NCBI GenBank assembly: GCA_009801085.1
Contig: VNWV01000013.1
Location: forward strand, 186,001-250,000
DNA length: 64,000 nucleotides
Reading direction: 5' to 3'
From: Lasiodiplodia sp. COLG20
Taxonomy: Eukaryota; Ascomycota; Dothideomycetes; Botryosphaeriales; Botryosphaeriaceae
Part shown: one piece after another, positions 10,788 through 22,995 of the stretch
Position numbering within the stretch: the stretch's first letter is position 1
How the letters are laid out: every line of letters starts with the position of its first letter
Made by a program: the position numbers and the translations under genes
Notes under the pieces: generated by a model
Database searches by the model: none
What the model saw: only the letters and a program-made list of their open reading frames with translations
What the model was told of the DNA's origin: nothing

Positions 10788-13365
10788 TCAGATCTGCTGC
10801 AACTCGAACCTCCCACCCCCCTCCACAACGAACCCACCACCCTCGCACCTCCCCCCACTAATCTCCCACCCCTCACACCCACCCACCAGCCCCCCCGGCA
10901 CCTCCACCCTCCCCACCGTCCCCGCCGGCGCCGTCACATTAACCCCCCACCTCCCCCCTTCGATCCTCCATCCAACCTCGATCCTCCCACGGCCTATCTC
11001 AATAGCTCCCTTCGCCCACCCCACCCTCCCCCCCATCGTCCCGGGCTTGACAACCCACTCCCCATACCCCGGCTTCACCGGCGCGACCCCGAGCACCCAC
11101 CGGCTCAACTCCCCCGTCGCCGCCGCGCCCCACGCGTGGCACAGGCTCGTCGCGTCGCCCAGGCCTGGACGTCCCCCGCCGTCGGCTGTGAGGGTTTCCC
11201 AGAAGCACCCCGTGTAGTTCGCGTTGACTGGATCGGCCATGGGGGCGAAGACGGTGGTGAGGAGGTGGTAGGCGTCCGCTGCCGCGGCGTTGGCATCGGA
11301 GGCGGAGGAGGAGGAGGAGGAGGAGGAGGAGGAGGAGGGGTATAAGGAGGAGAAGGACAGGGCGGCGCGCAGGTGGTATCCGCTGGCGTAGGGACTGGAC
11401 AGGCGAGCGAAGCCGAGGGCGGAGGCGGCGGGGGAGAAGGCGAGGACGCTGTTGTTCGCGAAGAGGGCGCGGCGCATGGACGCGAGGAGCGCGGAGGACT
11501 GGTTGGCCGATGCCGGCACGCCGGCGAGCAGCGCGAGGGCGTTGGCGTCTTGCGCGAAGGCGGTGCGGCCCGCGGCGGTGGTGGTGGACAGGGTGTAGGC
11601 GGAGAGGTTGGCGGACCAGAGGTGCGTGTTCATCGCGTTGCGGAGGGCGGTCAGGCGGGTCGTATAGTGCGACGTGTCGTTGCCCGCAGCAGACAGCAGC
11701 GGGATGGCAGCCTGCAGCGCGTAGGCGTAGGCGGCGTTGAACTTGGCGACGACGCCGGACTGCGGCGGGTCGTAGTAGTTCCAGTCGCCGCCGAGGGAGG
11801 GGTCGGTTAGGTTGAACAGGCCGGTTGGCCCCGCGGTGGACTGGCTGTGCGCCCAGTCGAGCATGCGCACGATGGCGGGGGCCCAGCGGCGGGCGAAGGG
11901 GGTGGAGCCGGTGTGCGTGTAGAAGTCGCCCATGGCGGAGACGAGGTTGAAGGAGTAGCCGATCAGGCCGGTTACGTTGGCGGCGATGGGGGCGGTGCGC
12001 GGGTGCTGTTGGATTTTGGTTGTTGGGACGAAGAAGCCGGGCGTGAGCTGGTTGGAGCCGAGGAGCTCGAAGGAGCCGTTGAGGTAGGAGATGCCGTTGG
12101 TTGAGGCTAGGGTGGAGCGGATGGTGATGTCGAGGTCACCGGCGTAGGCAATTCGATCTCTTCGAGCGCCATCGACGCTGACTGATAGAGGGTTTGTGCC
12201 GGCAAGGAAGTATTCCAGGTCTTCCGCGCTGGTGAGACTAGAGTGGAAGATGTCGGACCCGCCGGTTGAAAGAGTGACGTTTTGGTACAGCGCTTTGTGC
12301 TGGAAAGAAGCTCCCAGTCCAAATGAGCCATAGAAGGAACTGGTCTGGCTGAAGCTGAAAGCAGCAGCGTAATTGATTGACACCGAGATCTCAGTCAGGT
12401 TGACTTGCGTGTGTATTGTGTTCCAGGTATCGAAGGCGATGCTGTCCGGGTCGAGGGTGGCTTCAGCGAGAGGAGATCCGTCAAGGTTGGTGCTGCCAGC
12501 ATAAGCGGCAATGGATTGATTGGCCACATCCACCAGAATGTAGATGCCGGTTCCAAGTGTATCACTCAAAACAGTATATCCAAACCCTCCCTTCAACGGC
12601 TTTACGCTGAAGGTGAGCTCATAGCTCGTAAGAGCGGATGCTTGCACGCTGGAATATGGCTGCGGTGCCTGGCTCTCACAAAGCATGCCCTCGCTCGAGA
12701 TTTGGTAGAAGTCTGGCGTTGTGCCAGCCTCAATCTCGGTGCGCTGAATGGTTCGAGCACCCGTCTTCCAAATTCGATTCAAAGTCTCGTCGGAGCATTC
12801 AAACTTGCCAGGAAGATCTTCGACGGGGAGCATCGACCCCTGGATTTTGATCCCTACCTTTCTGAGCACGAGCTCACCAGCAGTGGATAAATTGAGCTTC
12901 TGGTAGCGCTGGCCTCCCTGGACCAGTCGATTCGTGTATACTTTGTCCTCGGTGATGTTGTAACGATTAACGCGGTAGGTGTCCATGGCTGCAGCGAGAG
13001 GAAGTGGTCCATCACCCTGGGTAAGATGGCAATCAGACAAAGATCTATTGAGGGGAAATGATGCATACCATGTATTTGTCTAGCAAAGCTCGAGTCTCGC
13101 TGTAGGTCATCTGAAACCCAGAGGTATCACCGGAATGGCGAAGTACCTCGAAAGTGGGAAGACCGCCAAACTCAATGCCATGATCAATTATGAAGATGTC
13201 GTCTTGAGAGCCGTTAGATCGAAGCGTAATGTTTCCCTTGTAGAAGCTGCCTGACAGAGTCCCGTCATTTGCTTTGGTGGTCGACGCAAACCCATCCGAG
13301 AGAATGCTGTTTTCGGCTGAGACTGCAGCAGTGCAGAGGAGAAGGAGATTTAAAGAAATTATCAT
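10788..13365 (-). CDS. GH78 alpha-L-rhamnosidase, secreted
   Basis: Two exons, 13365-13069 and 13016-10788, give 841 residues. Residues 1-17 (MIISLNLLLLCTAAVSA) form a signal peptide. The catalytic region carries SVDGARRDRIAYAGDLDIT, the GH78 signature of the DGxxRDRxxWxGD type (Trp is Tyr here), then WAPAIVRMLDWA and GGDWNYYDPPQSG, with an (alpha/alpha)6 barrel expected, and a C-terminal beta domain. GH78 enzymes release terminal alpha-L-rhamnose from flavonoid glycosides, rhamnogalacturonan or similar glycans; the substrate cannot be read here. Many N-glycosylation sequons fit an extracellular enzyme. A polyserine run (11 or 12 Ser) lies in the catalytic half. The gene sits between two related Zn2Cys6 regulators. 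Confidence 0.92.
11299..11340. repeat. GGA/TCC microsatellite coding for polyserine
   Basis: A run of GAG/GGA triplets on the plus strand reads as consecutive Ser codons in the GH78 frame. Such triplet tracts change length easily without breaking the frame. Confidence 0.85.
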
Positions 13366-14084
13366 GGTAGAAGTTGTGGCAGAAGAATGATTATTCCGTT
13401 TACCGGGCTGGTGCTCCCTTTATGGTCGAAAGAGGGCATCGTACTTTGCGGCTTGTGATTGGCTGGTACGTGTTCGTTTCCCCAAGCTCGCATCTAAGGG
13501 ACCCGAATGCGAGTTTTAACGTCATTCCTCAACACCAGTTGATATTTTAAAGCTTTGACTTGCGGAAGGGCCAGAAACAACCATCAACGTTAAGCAGTGC
13601 TGACCAGTTCACGAGCATAGGCCAAACTAGCGCCATGCTACATGTAGTTTAGGCGTGACACAGCCAGGAGAAGAAAATAAAACACCACTATGAGAAAAAC
13701 CGTGTATATCAAAATACACTTGACACTTCTAAAGAGTTTCGAAGACTATCTGAAATGTATGTAGCGGATGGTGGATTTTCCTCGGTCTTCACCTGGTACG
13801 GCTCTCTCATTGGTCTATTTCAAGATCTGATAAAATCCCACCGCCGCGTCAAAACACGTTAGAGATATAAATAGCACATGCGCTTTTTAGAGCCCCCCCT
13901 CCGCAGTACGAGCCACTCCCCACGTGATAAGAATGCAGAGATTTTCGTTTCCCCTGGCCACTAAATCGCGGTGCTATCATCCGCCAGTCGTACGTTTTCC
14001 GCTCATCATCAACCCGCGAATACGCTATACGGTGCAGCCCGCCCTACCTCTTAGCGCCACCCGCCACGAACACAAACCACGCCA
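13366..14084. promoter_or_regulatory. Divergent promoter between GH78 and a Zn2Cys6 regulator
   Basis: The two genes are transcribed away from each other across 719 bp. TATAAATA at 13865-13872 lies about 210 bp before the regulator start at 14085. No other site could be assigned with confidence. Confidence 0.55.
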
Positions 14085-15395
14085 ATGGCCCCGAGAAGAC
14101 CCCACTCCAAATCCCGGAAAGGTTGCCTCGAGTGCAAGCGACGTCACAACAAAGTAAGTCTCGGCGAGGCCTGCCCACTCCTTTCCATGACCAGCATCCC
14201 CCTTCCGACCCAGCATCCGGCCGCCAAACTAACGCTGCAACGCTGCCACAAGTGCGACGAAGTACACCCGCAATGCGCGAGCTGCAAGCGGCTAGCCGTG
14301 CCGTGCGTCTGGCCCGAGGTCGTCGTCGTCCGGAGCCAATCATCAGCCAACAGCAGCACCAGCACCAGCAGCAGCCGTGCTTCCACCACAACAGCAGCCC
14401 GACGGCAACGCCCCTCGCCCCCGAGCCCATTCGGCACCCTCATCAACCTAAACGACCGCCTCACGCCCCCCCGCCTCGCCAACCCCGACCCCGGCCCGGG
14501 CACCGGCCCCCCCATCTTCACCATCGAAGACATGCAGCTCTTCCACCAATACACGACCGCCACCTACGCCACCCTCGACACCTCCCCCGCACAATACCCC
14601 ATCTGGCAGCGTGCCGTCATCGACGTCGGCTTCGAGCACGCCTTCGTGCTGCGCGGCATGATGGCTTTGTCGGCCCTGCACCTGGCGACGGGCGGCGGCG
14701 AGGCTGGGCGCCGCTGGGTCGCGATTTCCTCGGCGAACTTGAACGTCGCGCTGACGCAGTTCAGGCAGCTGCTCGAGGCGGGGGTAGATGACAGGAATTG
14801 TGTCGCTGTTTTCGCGTTCTCGGCGACGATCGTGGTGCATGCGCTGGCGGCGGGGCAGGCGCATGCGCAAGGGGGAGAAGCGGCGGTGGATCCGGTGGCC
14901 GAGATGATCCAGTGCGTGCGCATGGTCAAGGGGGTTACGTGGGCGGTGTTGTCGAAGTGGGCGGAGCTGCTGGGGTCGGTGGTGGGGCCGCTGGTTGCGA
15001 ATGGGTTGAGGAGGGGGGTGAGTGCGGACGTAGGGGACGTGGCGGTGCTGATGGAGATGGTGGAGGAGGAGTGCGTGGGCGAGGAGGCGGCGGAGGAGCG
15101 CGAGGTCTATGGTGGGGCGGTCGACTTCTTGTGCGAGGTGGCGCGCGAGGGGAGAGGGTGTCCGCCTGGGGACTCTGTGCTGGGCATTGTGTTTAGTTGG
15201 CCGGTGTTGTTGCCCGAGGCGTTTTTGGGGTTTCTTGCGGAGCGGAGGCCCGTCGCGTTGGTTATTCTGCTGCATTATACGGCGTTGATGCATGAGAGCG
15301 GAGAATTTTGGTGGCTGAGCGGGTGGCATCAGCGGGTAAAGGAGTTTGTAGATCCGTTTTTACCTGAGAGGATAAAAAAGTGGGTTCCTGAGTGA
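14085..15395 (+). CDS. Zn2Cys6 regulator, UPC2-like group, with in-frame intron in the zinc cluster
   Basis: Exons 14085-14153 and 14253-15395 give 403 residues. The intron (14154-14252, GTAAGT...AAG, 99 nt) sits just before the third zinc-cluster cysteine. Splicing joins CLECKRRHNK to CDEVHPQCASCKRLAVPC, an exact CX2CX6CX6CX2CX6C. Because 99 is a multiple of three and the intron has no in-frame stop, an unspliced transcript would still be translated, with 33 extra residues inside the zinc cluster and probably no DNA binding. The rest carries TIEDMQLFHQYTTATY, GMMALSALHLA and a C-terminal ALMHESGEFWW block, matching the paralogue at 9164. The codon-rich 5' half (CCC/GCC) has long mirror frames that are not genes. 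Confidence 0.87.
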   Translation: MAPRRPHSKSRKGCLECKRRHNKVSLGEACPLLSMTSIPLPTQHPAAKLTLQRCHKCDEVHPQCASCKRLAVPCVWPEVVVVRSQSSANSSTSTSSSRASTTTAARRQRPSPPSPFGTLINLNDRLTPPRLANPDPGPGTGPPIFTIEDMQLFHQYTTATYATLDTSPAQYPIWQRAVIDVGFEHAFVLRGMMALSALHLATGGGEAGRRWVAISSANLNVALTQFRQLLEAGVDDRNCVAVFAFSATIVVHALAAGQAHAQGGEAAVDPVAEMIQCVRMVKGVTWAVLSKWAELLGSVVGPLVANGLRRGVSADVGDVAVLMEMVEEECVGEEAAEEREVYGGAVDFLCEVAREGRGCPPGDSVLGIVFSWPVLLPEAFLGFLAERRPVALVILLHYTALMHESGEFWWLSGWHQRVKEFVDPFLPERIKKWVPE

Positions 15396-15830
15396 ACAGA
15401 ATAGACCGACCTACTGTCAATAAGAATAGAACAATAACACCTCAGTACCATTGATAGACATGTCGGAGCCATATCGGAGTGTTTAAAGTGGTATCATTTT
15501 TGTGGAAAGTCCCAAGGAATCAAATCGATTACTGATAATGCACTTTTCATGTTATCGCCTGCTTAATCGGATGGTCTCAGCCACGCCGCACCAACATAAA
15601 TGATACGCACGCCTCTTCCTAAACCCACGGCGAGAACGAAATTCACAGGCGGCTCTATATTGAAAACTCTCACTTCCGTACATCGAATCAACCTTTGGTT
15701 TCGTACGAAAACTCCTACGAAAAGGATTATCCGGCCAAATCCTAAATCCTTCACCCTGGACATCTTGGAACTCCACGACTTTTCTCATTCTCTACCTATA
15801 CGCTCAGCTTGCATCCATCTGTTGAGCCCT
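15396..15830. other. Convergent intergenic, no gene seen
   Basis: This is the 3' side of both the regulator and the NAD(P)-binding gene. Small frames have no recognisable motif. Confidence 0.5.
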
Positions 15831-16903
15831 CTACCACTCTTTCAGGCCAATTTCCCCAGTACAGCTCCAGTGCTTGAACGTCAACTTCTTGTTCTCCACC
15901 TCATCAACAATGGCAACGGCCATGTCCTCATTGTATATACCGCCATCGATTGCAGCATCGCCTGAGCTACCTTCGCCGTCAAGGTGTAGCTGATACGTCC
16001 CCGTGCGCACTCCTGGCAACAATCTGTTAGCTTCCGAGCCAAAGCTATGAGCCGCTGAATTCACCTTTATCCCTGAGTAAACCCGGGGGTGACAAGAAGG
16101 ACCATTGTTTGTCCTTCACACCCTCCCACATGATCAATGCCATCCGAGACAGCGTTATCAGCGACCGTCCGTGTCTGTGGGTAAGAAAGCTCTTTGCCCG
16201 ACGCAAGTAAAGAAGGGCAAAAGGGCGGAAAATCCATGAGAACCCTAAAGAACCAAGGTCAGCGACATAGACATTTCTCCATCTCAAAGAACCTACACCC
16301 TGGACGCTGAATATTGGCCCTAGCCCACTTGAATCCAGTTATGAACCTTCCAAATCCTGTCGCTTTATGATCGTACGCTCGCGTGCGCATGTAGTTCAAA
16401 TGAACATCCGGCCAGCGATACCACCAACTGTATGCGAATTCTGGCCGGTCGACGAGTTGTACACCGTCGCTACCGTGGAGGGACCCCGCCCCGCCTGTTG
16501 AACGTTTGTAAGTAAGCGGACCATTCCCGTATTTTCTGCCAAGATCCCACGACATACCGATGACGATGAACGATCCCGTGTGGTCTGATCGGAGAAGCGC
16601 AGTCTTGATCCTTCCATGGCCCTCCACTCCGTTTTCGTATGTCGTGGATAGGTCTGAAAGAGACGGCGAGAAGGCACAGACGATAGCATCGAAGCCGGCG
16701 GAAAATGCTTTGGCGAGCTTCTCCGTGTCCTGGATGTCCACCGGGACGGCTGAGTAGCGCTCGTTACCTTTCCAACCCTTGGGTGGGTTGCGAGAGATGC
16801 CGACGACTGTATGGCCGCGCGATAAGAGCTCGTCTACCACACAGCTGCCGCACTGGCCGGTAGGTCCCAAGACCGCAACCTTCAGGGAAGTTTTGATGCT
16901 CAT
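15831..16903 (-). CDS. NAD(P)-binding (NmrA/PF13460-like) protein, frame partly broken
   Basis: The N terminus MSIKTSLKVAVLGPTGQCG contains the Rossmann GxTGxxG nucleotide-binding loop. A 63-nt intron (16557-16495, GTATGT...CAG) joins SFIVIG to GAGSLHGSDGVQLVDRPEF, a block characteristic of atypical short-chain dehydrogenases of the NAD(P)H-binding PF13460 group. Later blocks are KDKQWSFLSPPG and RTGTYQLHLDGEG...NEDMAVAIVDEVEN, also typical. However, those last two blocks lie in different frames from each other and from the first, and I could not find splice sites that join them without a stop. Either there are unusual introns between about 16430 and 16030 or the gene is decaying. Substrate unknown. 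Confidence 0.6.
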
Positions 16904-17413
16904 TTTCTGGACAAAAGACAAGGTACGATAGTTATGTGGCGCAACTCTATTCTATGAGGAAAACGCTTGTTTATAAACCATGTCTGTTATTATGCAGGAA
17001 AAGACCAGGAGAAATCGTTAAGGAAACGGCATTACCTGAGCGTAGCAGCGCGGAGCCGAACGCCTCTCCCGCGCCTCCGCTGCAGACACGCGGCTACATG
17101 CACATTTCCGCATCTCGACGATATACGAGCAAAACGCCCAATGGTATCTTCGCGGCCCCGCAACTAGCGCGGGCGATCAGGCCGAAGTCAGTGCACGGCG
17201 TTGCCGCGGCCCCGCAAAGTGGGCCTTGCAACTAGACCTAATGCGGGAGTTTCGTGCTGGAAAGCTTCAGGCAGATCGAAGTGTTCTCTGCAGCAATGCG
17301 GGACACTCGGGGTTCTTCGTCTCCCATTAGTTATTAGTCAACTTGTTCATTAGTCTGGTCTTCTATATTTACAATACTTTCTGTATTGTATGCCAATATT
17401 GTGGCACATATCT
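16904..17413. other. Intergenic with short GC-rich direct repeats
   Basis: The motif GCGGCCCCGCAA occurs twice (about 17153-17164 and 17206-17217). No gene seen. The last part is the 3' flank of the disrupted regulator. Confidence 0.4.
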
Positions 17414-20054
17414 CTAGAAACAACGTCCTGTCCTACTACCGAGCTCATGATAAATTCTTAATGACTCTCCCAGAAGCCCGCTAATCCTCCATACCGTAGA
17501 GGAGCACATAATCCGAGCACCTTCGTCCACGATCCGGGCAGCACCATCTCGGCCCATGATACTGCCGACCCCTGCCAAATAAGGACGCATACTTGAACCA
17601 TCCTGCAACCACTGCTGCACTTTGCCTGCTGTGACCGCTCTATCAAGACGGAAAACCGAGCCCAAGTTGTCGTTGCCTAGTTCCGTAATAGCGTGATCTT
17701 GGACTGCATCTGGCCCGAGAGCACCAAACTCCCCAAAGATGCAAAGCGTGAAGCATGCAATAAGCATTGTCGTAGATTCATAATAGCCGTTCATATTCGA
17801 GCTGCGGATGTGGCCAAAAAGTCTTCCAGCGTGGAGGGCTACCCGACGAGCATCTTCGCCGCATTCCGTGACCCACAGCCTGAGCCGATCACGACATTTC
17901 GATATGTCGGCGCTTGTAACCCGCCAGCCGCCGTAACAGAAGAGCTCTCCGAAGGGAAGGTTAAGGAGGATGCATATAATGTGATAGTGGTGGTAGATCA
18001 CGGGCTTCAGGCTGGGCCCTTTTCCAATGGCGCAGTTGTCCGGGCACAAGATTTGCAGACACTCTGTGGCCCACTGAGGAGCTAAAGGCAGGAATCCTCG
18101 TGCTTTATGTGGGTATCTCCCATCCGGTGTGCTGTCCGCGGAGGTGCTCAGGTCAGTTCTACCTTGAAACTGTATAGCATCCATGAATATGCCCACAGTC
18201 AGCAACAAAATCGATAGTTCTCCCAGCTCTTGTCGAAGAGCTCTGTGCTCGTATAGGTATAAGAGCTCCCATCGAATATCCATATCACATTGTTCGCCTG
18301 CATATGTATCGAGTAAATCAGAGAACGTCGGGTGTCCATGTTAGCTTCGAGGAACGTACCATTCTCATCAAGCTGCTCTTTCCAGGTTCTTGCCGTTGAT
18401 GCATACCATAAGCTGTCCCGGCATGGTAGCCGAACCCGTAGCAAACTAGTGATTATTTGTGGTGGCAAACCGGCAAAAAGAACACCTTGGGTATCAACTA
18501 GCTATAACACCGGTATGGGTTAGCGTTAACAGGAAACCTTTGAGTTTCGTACGTTACGATGAACTTACCCACGCCAAGTAAGCAAGGCGCCGCATGCTCT
18601 CCTTCCTCACCCATCCCATCCAGATTTCCTGTAGTGTTTGGTCTGTGCCTCCATCATTTGGGCCGTCTGGGGATTCATTGAAGCAGTCTACTTTGCGACA
18701 TAGTGTTGCTATCAAACTCCTGTCGATTTGTGAGTATTCAATAAGTCTCATGTCGCCCGAGTAAAGCATCGCTATCTGATTCAGCAGCGCTGCCTGGACA
18801 AACCATGGCTGGTACGTCAAGCTGTAGTCTTGCTCGGGCGTGAACTTGATAGCCCGGCGTAGGAATTCCTGCAGTAGAGGTACGCTCTGCAATGCGCCCT
18901 GGACCCGCGAAAAGCGACAACCAATCACGATAACAGCAAGGAGTAGAATCCAATATTCCTTGCCCGGATCGAAGGTTGGCTGGTGAAGAAGAGGAAAGGT
19001 TGGATGGAATTCTTCAAAGTACAGCTGCATGAAAGCGTTCAGTGCAGATATTGACGGAAAATGGCCTTGGGCAAACGGAGAAAAGTATCCGTTATCTGCG
19101 TTCAACCTCTCAAAGTTAAGATGAAGCCGATTGTAAGCATCTTGAGACAGATGTTTGACGTGCCCCAGATCCTCTGCCTTCCAGACGTTCTCAACACCTT
19201 CTGTTGCACTAAGGACTGGAGGGAAGTAACCCGGTTTATTAGGCTCATTTCCGTGTCGAAGTTGATCGGTTGGACGGTCGGATAGAAGATTCAAGTAACG
19301 GCCAGGGCTACTGCTCTTGTTTTGAAACCTTGATGCTGTCTGCATGTTGGCATCTTTTCGCCGTGCTTTCTCTGGTTCTGGGGTGGTTTTTGAGCCTACA
19401 AAGCTTGGATGAGGAGCTTCTGCATGAAGGGGTTCCAGGTCAGAACCTGGTTCACAAGGCGATAGCTCGGCCTGTTCGGTAGAAAACAGTCCAGTTGCGC
19501 CTAGATCAGTAAGCCGCCAATCGAAATTCAGCCATGGGTAGGGCGGCATGAGGTTTTGGAAAGTACCCCAAGGGGCAATATTATCCAAGCGACCGGAAAA
19601 GTAATCAATCTCTGGAGGGAATGCTTCAGAGGTCGGGCGCTGCTGGCGCATAGAGCTCGAATCCATACTTCTGCCTAGCTGATCAATGCTTTCGAGTTCA
19701 AAAGGCCGGGATGGGCGTTGAGCACTGGGGTCAGCAGCTAGAGAAGACATCGAATCCAGTTGACCGGTGCCCGTATCAAGGATTGAGCAAGATGGCAAAC
19801 CAGTTTCGATTGGCGAAAGCGGTGATGAGATTCCGCTGCCAGAGAACTGTTCCGTAAAGCCTGGGGATGGAATAGAGAACTGTGCAGCGGAGACCAATGC
19901 TGTATGTTGATTTGGTTCCTCTTCTCCTGCCCGATTGCCTTCATACAGCGCGTTCGACTGCTTTTAAGGAGTTAGACAGGAAACAAATTCATAGACCAGG
20001 AAAGCTTGTACGAACCTGCATGGCTTCTGGAGTCGAGTAGCCGCATTGGATGTG

Positions 20055-20062
20055 TCTTGATT
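20055..20062. repeat. 8-bp target-site duplication, left
   Basis: TCTTGATT borders the left end of the hAT element and matches TCTTAATT at 24233-24240 except for one G/A change. An 8-bp duplication is the hAT standard. Confidence 0.85.
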
Positions 20063-20222
20063 CAGGGCTCCCATCAAGTAGTTCAAACAAGCTCAAGTAA
20101 ATCTTGGTGTCGAACTGCAGGTAATTTAGCGGCGGCTTGAACTAACTTGCCTTTCTTGGCGTTTAAACTGTTTAATACTAGTTTAGCTGGGTAATCTGGT
20201 TCACGATCCTTAGTATGGTATT

Positions 20223-20261
20223 AAATTACGCGTATAAATTACGCGTATAAACGACGCGTAT
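20223..20261. repeat. Subterminal tandem repeat of the hAT element
   Basis: Three 13-bp units, AAATTACGCGTAT twice and AAACGACGCGTAT once, lie 160-200 bp from the left end. hAT transposases bind short subterminal repeats, so these may be old binding sites. Confidence 0.6.
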
Positions 20262-20335
20262 AACTCGCACGGCTCTTACGATTCTCCATATATTTATCAC
20301 CTATATACACTAGAAATCTACTAATTCATATAACT

Positions 20336-20565
20336 CGCGTTCGTGCTTAATAAAAGGCCCGTTAGATATCCTCCTTCTTTAAACGGCCGTTGCGATCCGG
20401 GTACGAACATTTAATATATCGTAATAACGGTTAGTTTACGAGATTCGGCTCGTTCTTACGAGCCGAATCGACCGTTATATAATATATTAAATATTCGTGC
20501 CCGGATCGCAACGGCCGTTTAAAGAAGAAGAATATCTAGCGGGCCTTTTATTAAGTACGAACGCG
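20336..20565. repeat. 230-bp foldback (near-perfect palindrome)
   Basis: The left arm starts CGCGTTCGTGCTTAATAAAA and the right arm ends TTTTATTAAGTACGAACGCG, its reverse complement bar one base. The pairing runs on through AAACGGCCGTTGCGATCC to a centre (GATTCGGCTCG / CGAGCCGAATC) that is itself palindromic. Arms are about 110 bp. It probably is a small foldback transposon nested in the hAT element. Confidence 0.8.
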
Positions 20566-22789
20566 TAGATATTAGATAATAGAGAGAAGAGAGGAGAATA
20601 GTTTATAATACTTAGTATAGTATTAAGACCTATGTACGCACACACCGCCTTCGCGTATCTTATAATACGATCGTACTACTACCCGCGAGAGTCGTCTAGA
20701 CGTCGCTCGAGCGTCGCTACTACTATTTACGATACTTAATATAGTATTAAAATAAGTCTTAGATTAGCGATAAACCGCGGCGGTCTATAATAGAGCGCGT
20801 TTAGTACTATTTATATATAAATTTAGCGGGTAGCTATACTAATCTTATCGTAGCGATCGTTTAAGATTCTTATACGCCGTCGTTTATAAGCTTATACGCT
20901 TATATCTTACTTTAGCTAGACGACTTCTCGCTCGACCTATATTATTATATAAAGCTCCGCCTCTATAGTATTAATTTAAAGACTTATTCGGTCGTCTATA
21001 AATATTCTACTAGTACGACTAAAGAGTCTCTCGTAATTATTAGATATATTAGACGATGTTTAAAGATTTAGCGCGAGCTATAAGAGTACTAAAAACTTAT
21101 CTATATAATCTAGCTACTATTATATAAGTTCTTTAGACGGTAGAGTCTCGATCGAGAAAGTTACTAAATAGCGATCGTACTCGTCGAACGGTTTAACGGC
21201 CGTTTAACGGCGGCGAAAAAAAAGCTTAAATAATAAAAGGTCTTTATCTATTTTCTAGACTTTAGTAGCTTCTTTAGATAGTATTAGCGGCCGATAGACC
21301 TCGTAAAAGACCTTCTATTCGACTAAATACTCGCGTCTTATCTACTATATATTAGTAACGCTCGCTATAGTATTAAGGTTCTTATATAAGTAATCTAGTT
21401 TTACTACTTCTTCTACTTCTCTTTAAAGAATATAAACTTAAATAACGAGTAAAGAACGACGACTAAGACGTATATAAACGTTAAATCTATAAAGCTATAA
21501 TACTTTCTTATCTTATAATAGACTAGCTCGATATCTACGCGAAGGCGATTATTTACTACGCGGTTAGTAATATCTAAACGCTTCGTTTACTACTCTAGAT
21601 AAGTAAGAATCTAGTTTATAGTAGTAAGCGACTTCTAGAGCGTACTATAAGAGTTATTCTACTAATCTAAGTTTTTTAGACGTTTAGTAGTATAAAAAAG
21701 AGAAATAAAAATCTCTAAATATAGCTTAAGCTTACGCTAATTGTTATTAGATAGAGCGATAGCTACTAGATCTACGTAGTCTATTACTATAAAAGTAATC
21801 GCGTTTTTAAGTATCGTCGCGCGTTTAATTATATACTAGATAGTATTCTATCGAATATTATAATCTTTTATAAAGGCGTAGAATAAAATCTTATCGTTCT
21901 TTATCTTACTAGACGCTAACTACTACTTTTCTTTAAAGATAGAGCGACGCTATAGCGAGTCGTTAATCTAGATAATAGCGTTATAAAGATGGTTAATTAT
22001 AGTTAAGAAGCTTTACTAGCGCTAAAAGTTATATACACTATCTAATAAGATAATAACTTCTTCTAGATCGTCTAAATCGTTCGTATAAAGAAGTAACTTA
22101 GTAATAAAATTAAATATATAGCTAGCGTAACGTAAGCGTCGATTATAAGAGTTAAAGCTCTAGTCTATCTATAGTAAAGTAATTATAAAATCGTTAAACG
22201 TAATATTATCGTAGATAAAGAAGTTTAAACGGTCTCTTATAATCTTAAACTTCTTTATAATCTTATAAAGAAGGTCTATTAAATTAGATTTATTTTTAGA
22301 TTTATATATAGATCGTAGCGTAAAAGAAATTAAGCGACAAACTTTAGAGGCGTTAATATAATAAGTAAAGACTTTAAGAGTATCGTAAATAATACTACGA
22401 GACGTCTAGTCGTTAAACGAGATATATATATAAGTTTTCGCGTAGCGAAGAGACTCTTAAATCTACTTCTTAGAGTCGTTAAATAAGCTAAGTATTTACT
22501 TACGTATAGTTATCGATAAATTAGAAAAGATATTATCTATAACTAGACTTAGCGACGTAAATAGTCGCTTTAAGAAGCCGCTTATTACCGTAAAAAAGCT
22601 AATATTATATATTACTATCTATAGTACGAATTACCGCCGCTAGTTCTCTACTATACGTAGTATTATAAAGTTTATACCGACTATCTACTATTACTACTAA
22701 ATCTAGTCCGCTATATCTACTAGCTTAACGCGGTACTTCTTACGAAAGTAATAAATAACGTTAATAGTAGAGAAGTAAACTTTAAAGAT

Positions 22790-22995
22790 ATACGAATTAA
22801 TAAGACCGTTATTATTATCTATTAGAAAGTATTATTAGTAAAACTTATACTAACTATTCTAATACGATATACGAAGTATCTCTTATAGAATTTATAGATC
22901 TAGTATAGTTTATTAGTACGATCTACGTAGAGGTAGCTATACTAATAGATAAATAAGTAGATACGATTTCTTTTACGCTCTATAGAAGTAAGCTA
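22790..22995 (-). pseudogene. hAT transposase relic, BED zinc-finger region
   Basis: The minus-strand reading SIERKRNRIYLFIY, then YVDRTNKLY*IYKFYKR and VYRIRIVSISFTNNTF, matches the start of fungal hAT transposases (RKRTSW..., DRxxKLYWxCKxC, SSTNN). The TAG stop and Tyr residues sit where Trp and Cys are expected, each explained by one G-to-A change. The relic presumably continues towards 20700, but I could not identify further domains. Confidence 0.6.

Noticed and set aside
11373..11810. 145-residue plus-strand Gly/Val-rich frame
   Set aside because: Antisense shadow of the GH78 catalytic region.
14448..15329. 293-residue minus-strand frame opposite the Zn2Cys6 regulator
   Set aside because: His/Arg/Pro-rich mirror of a GC-rich gene; the plus strand has a zinc cluster and a good splice pair.
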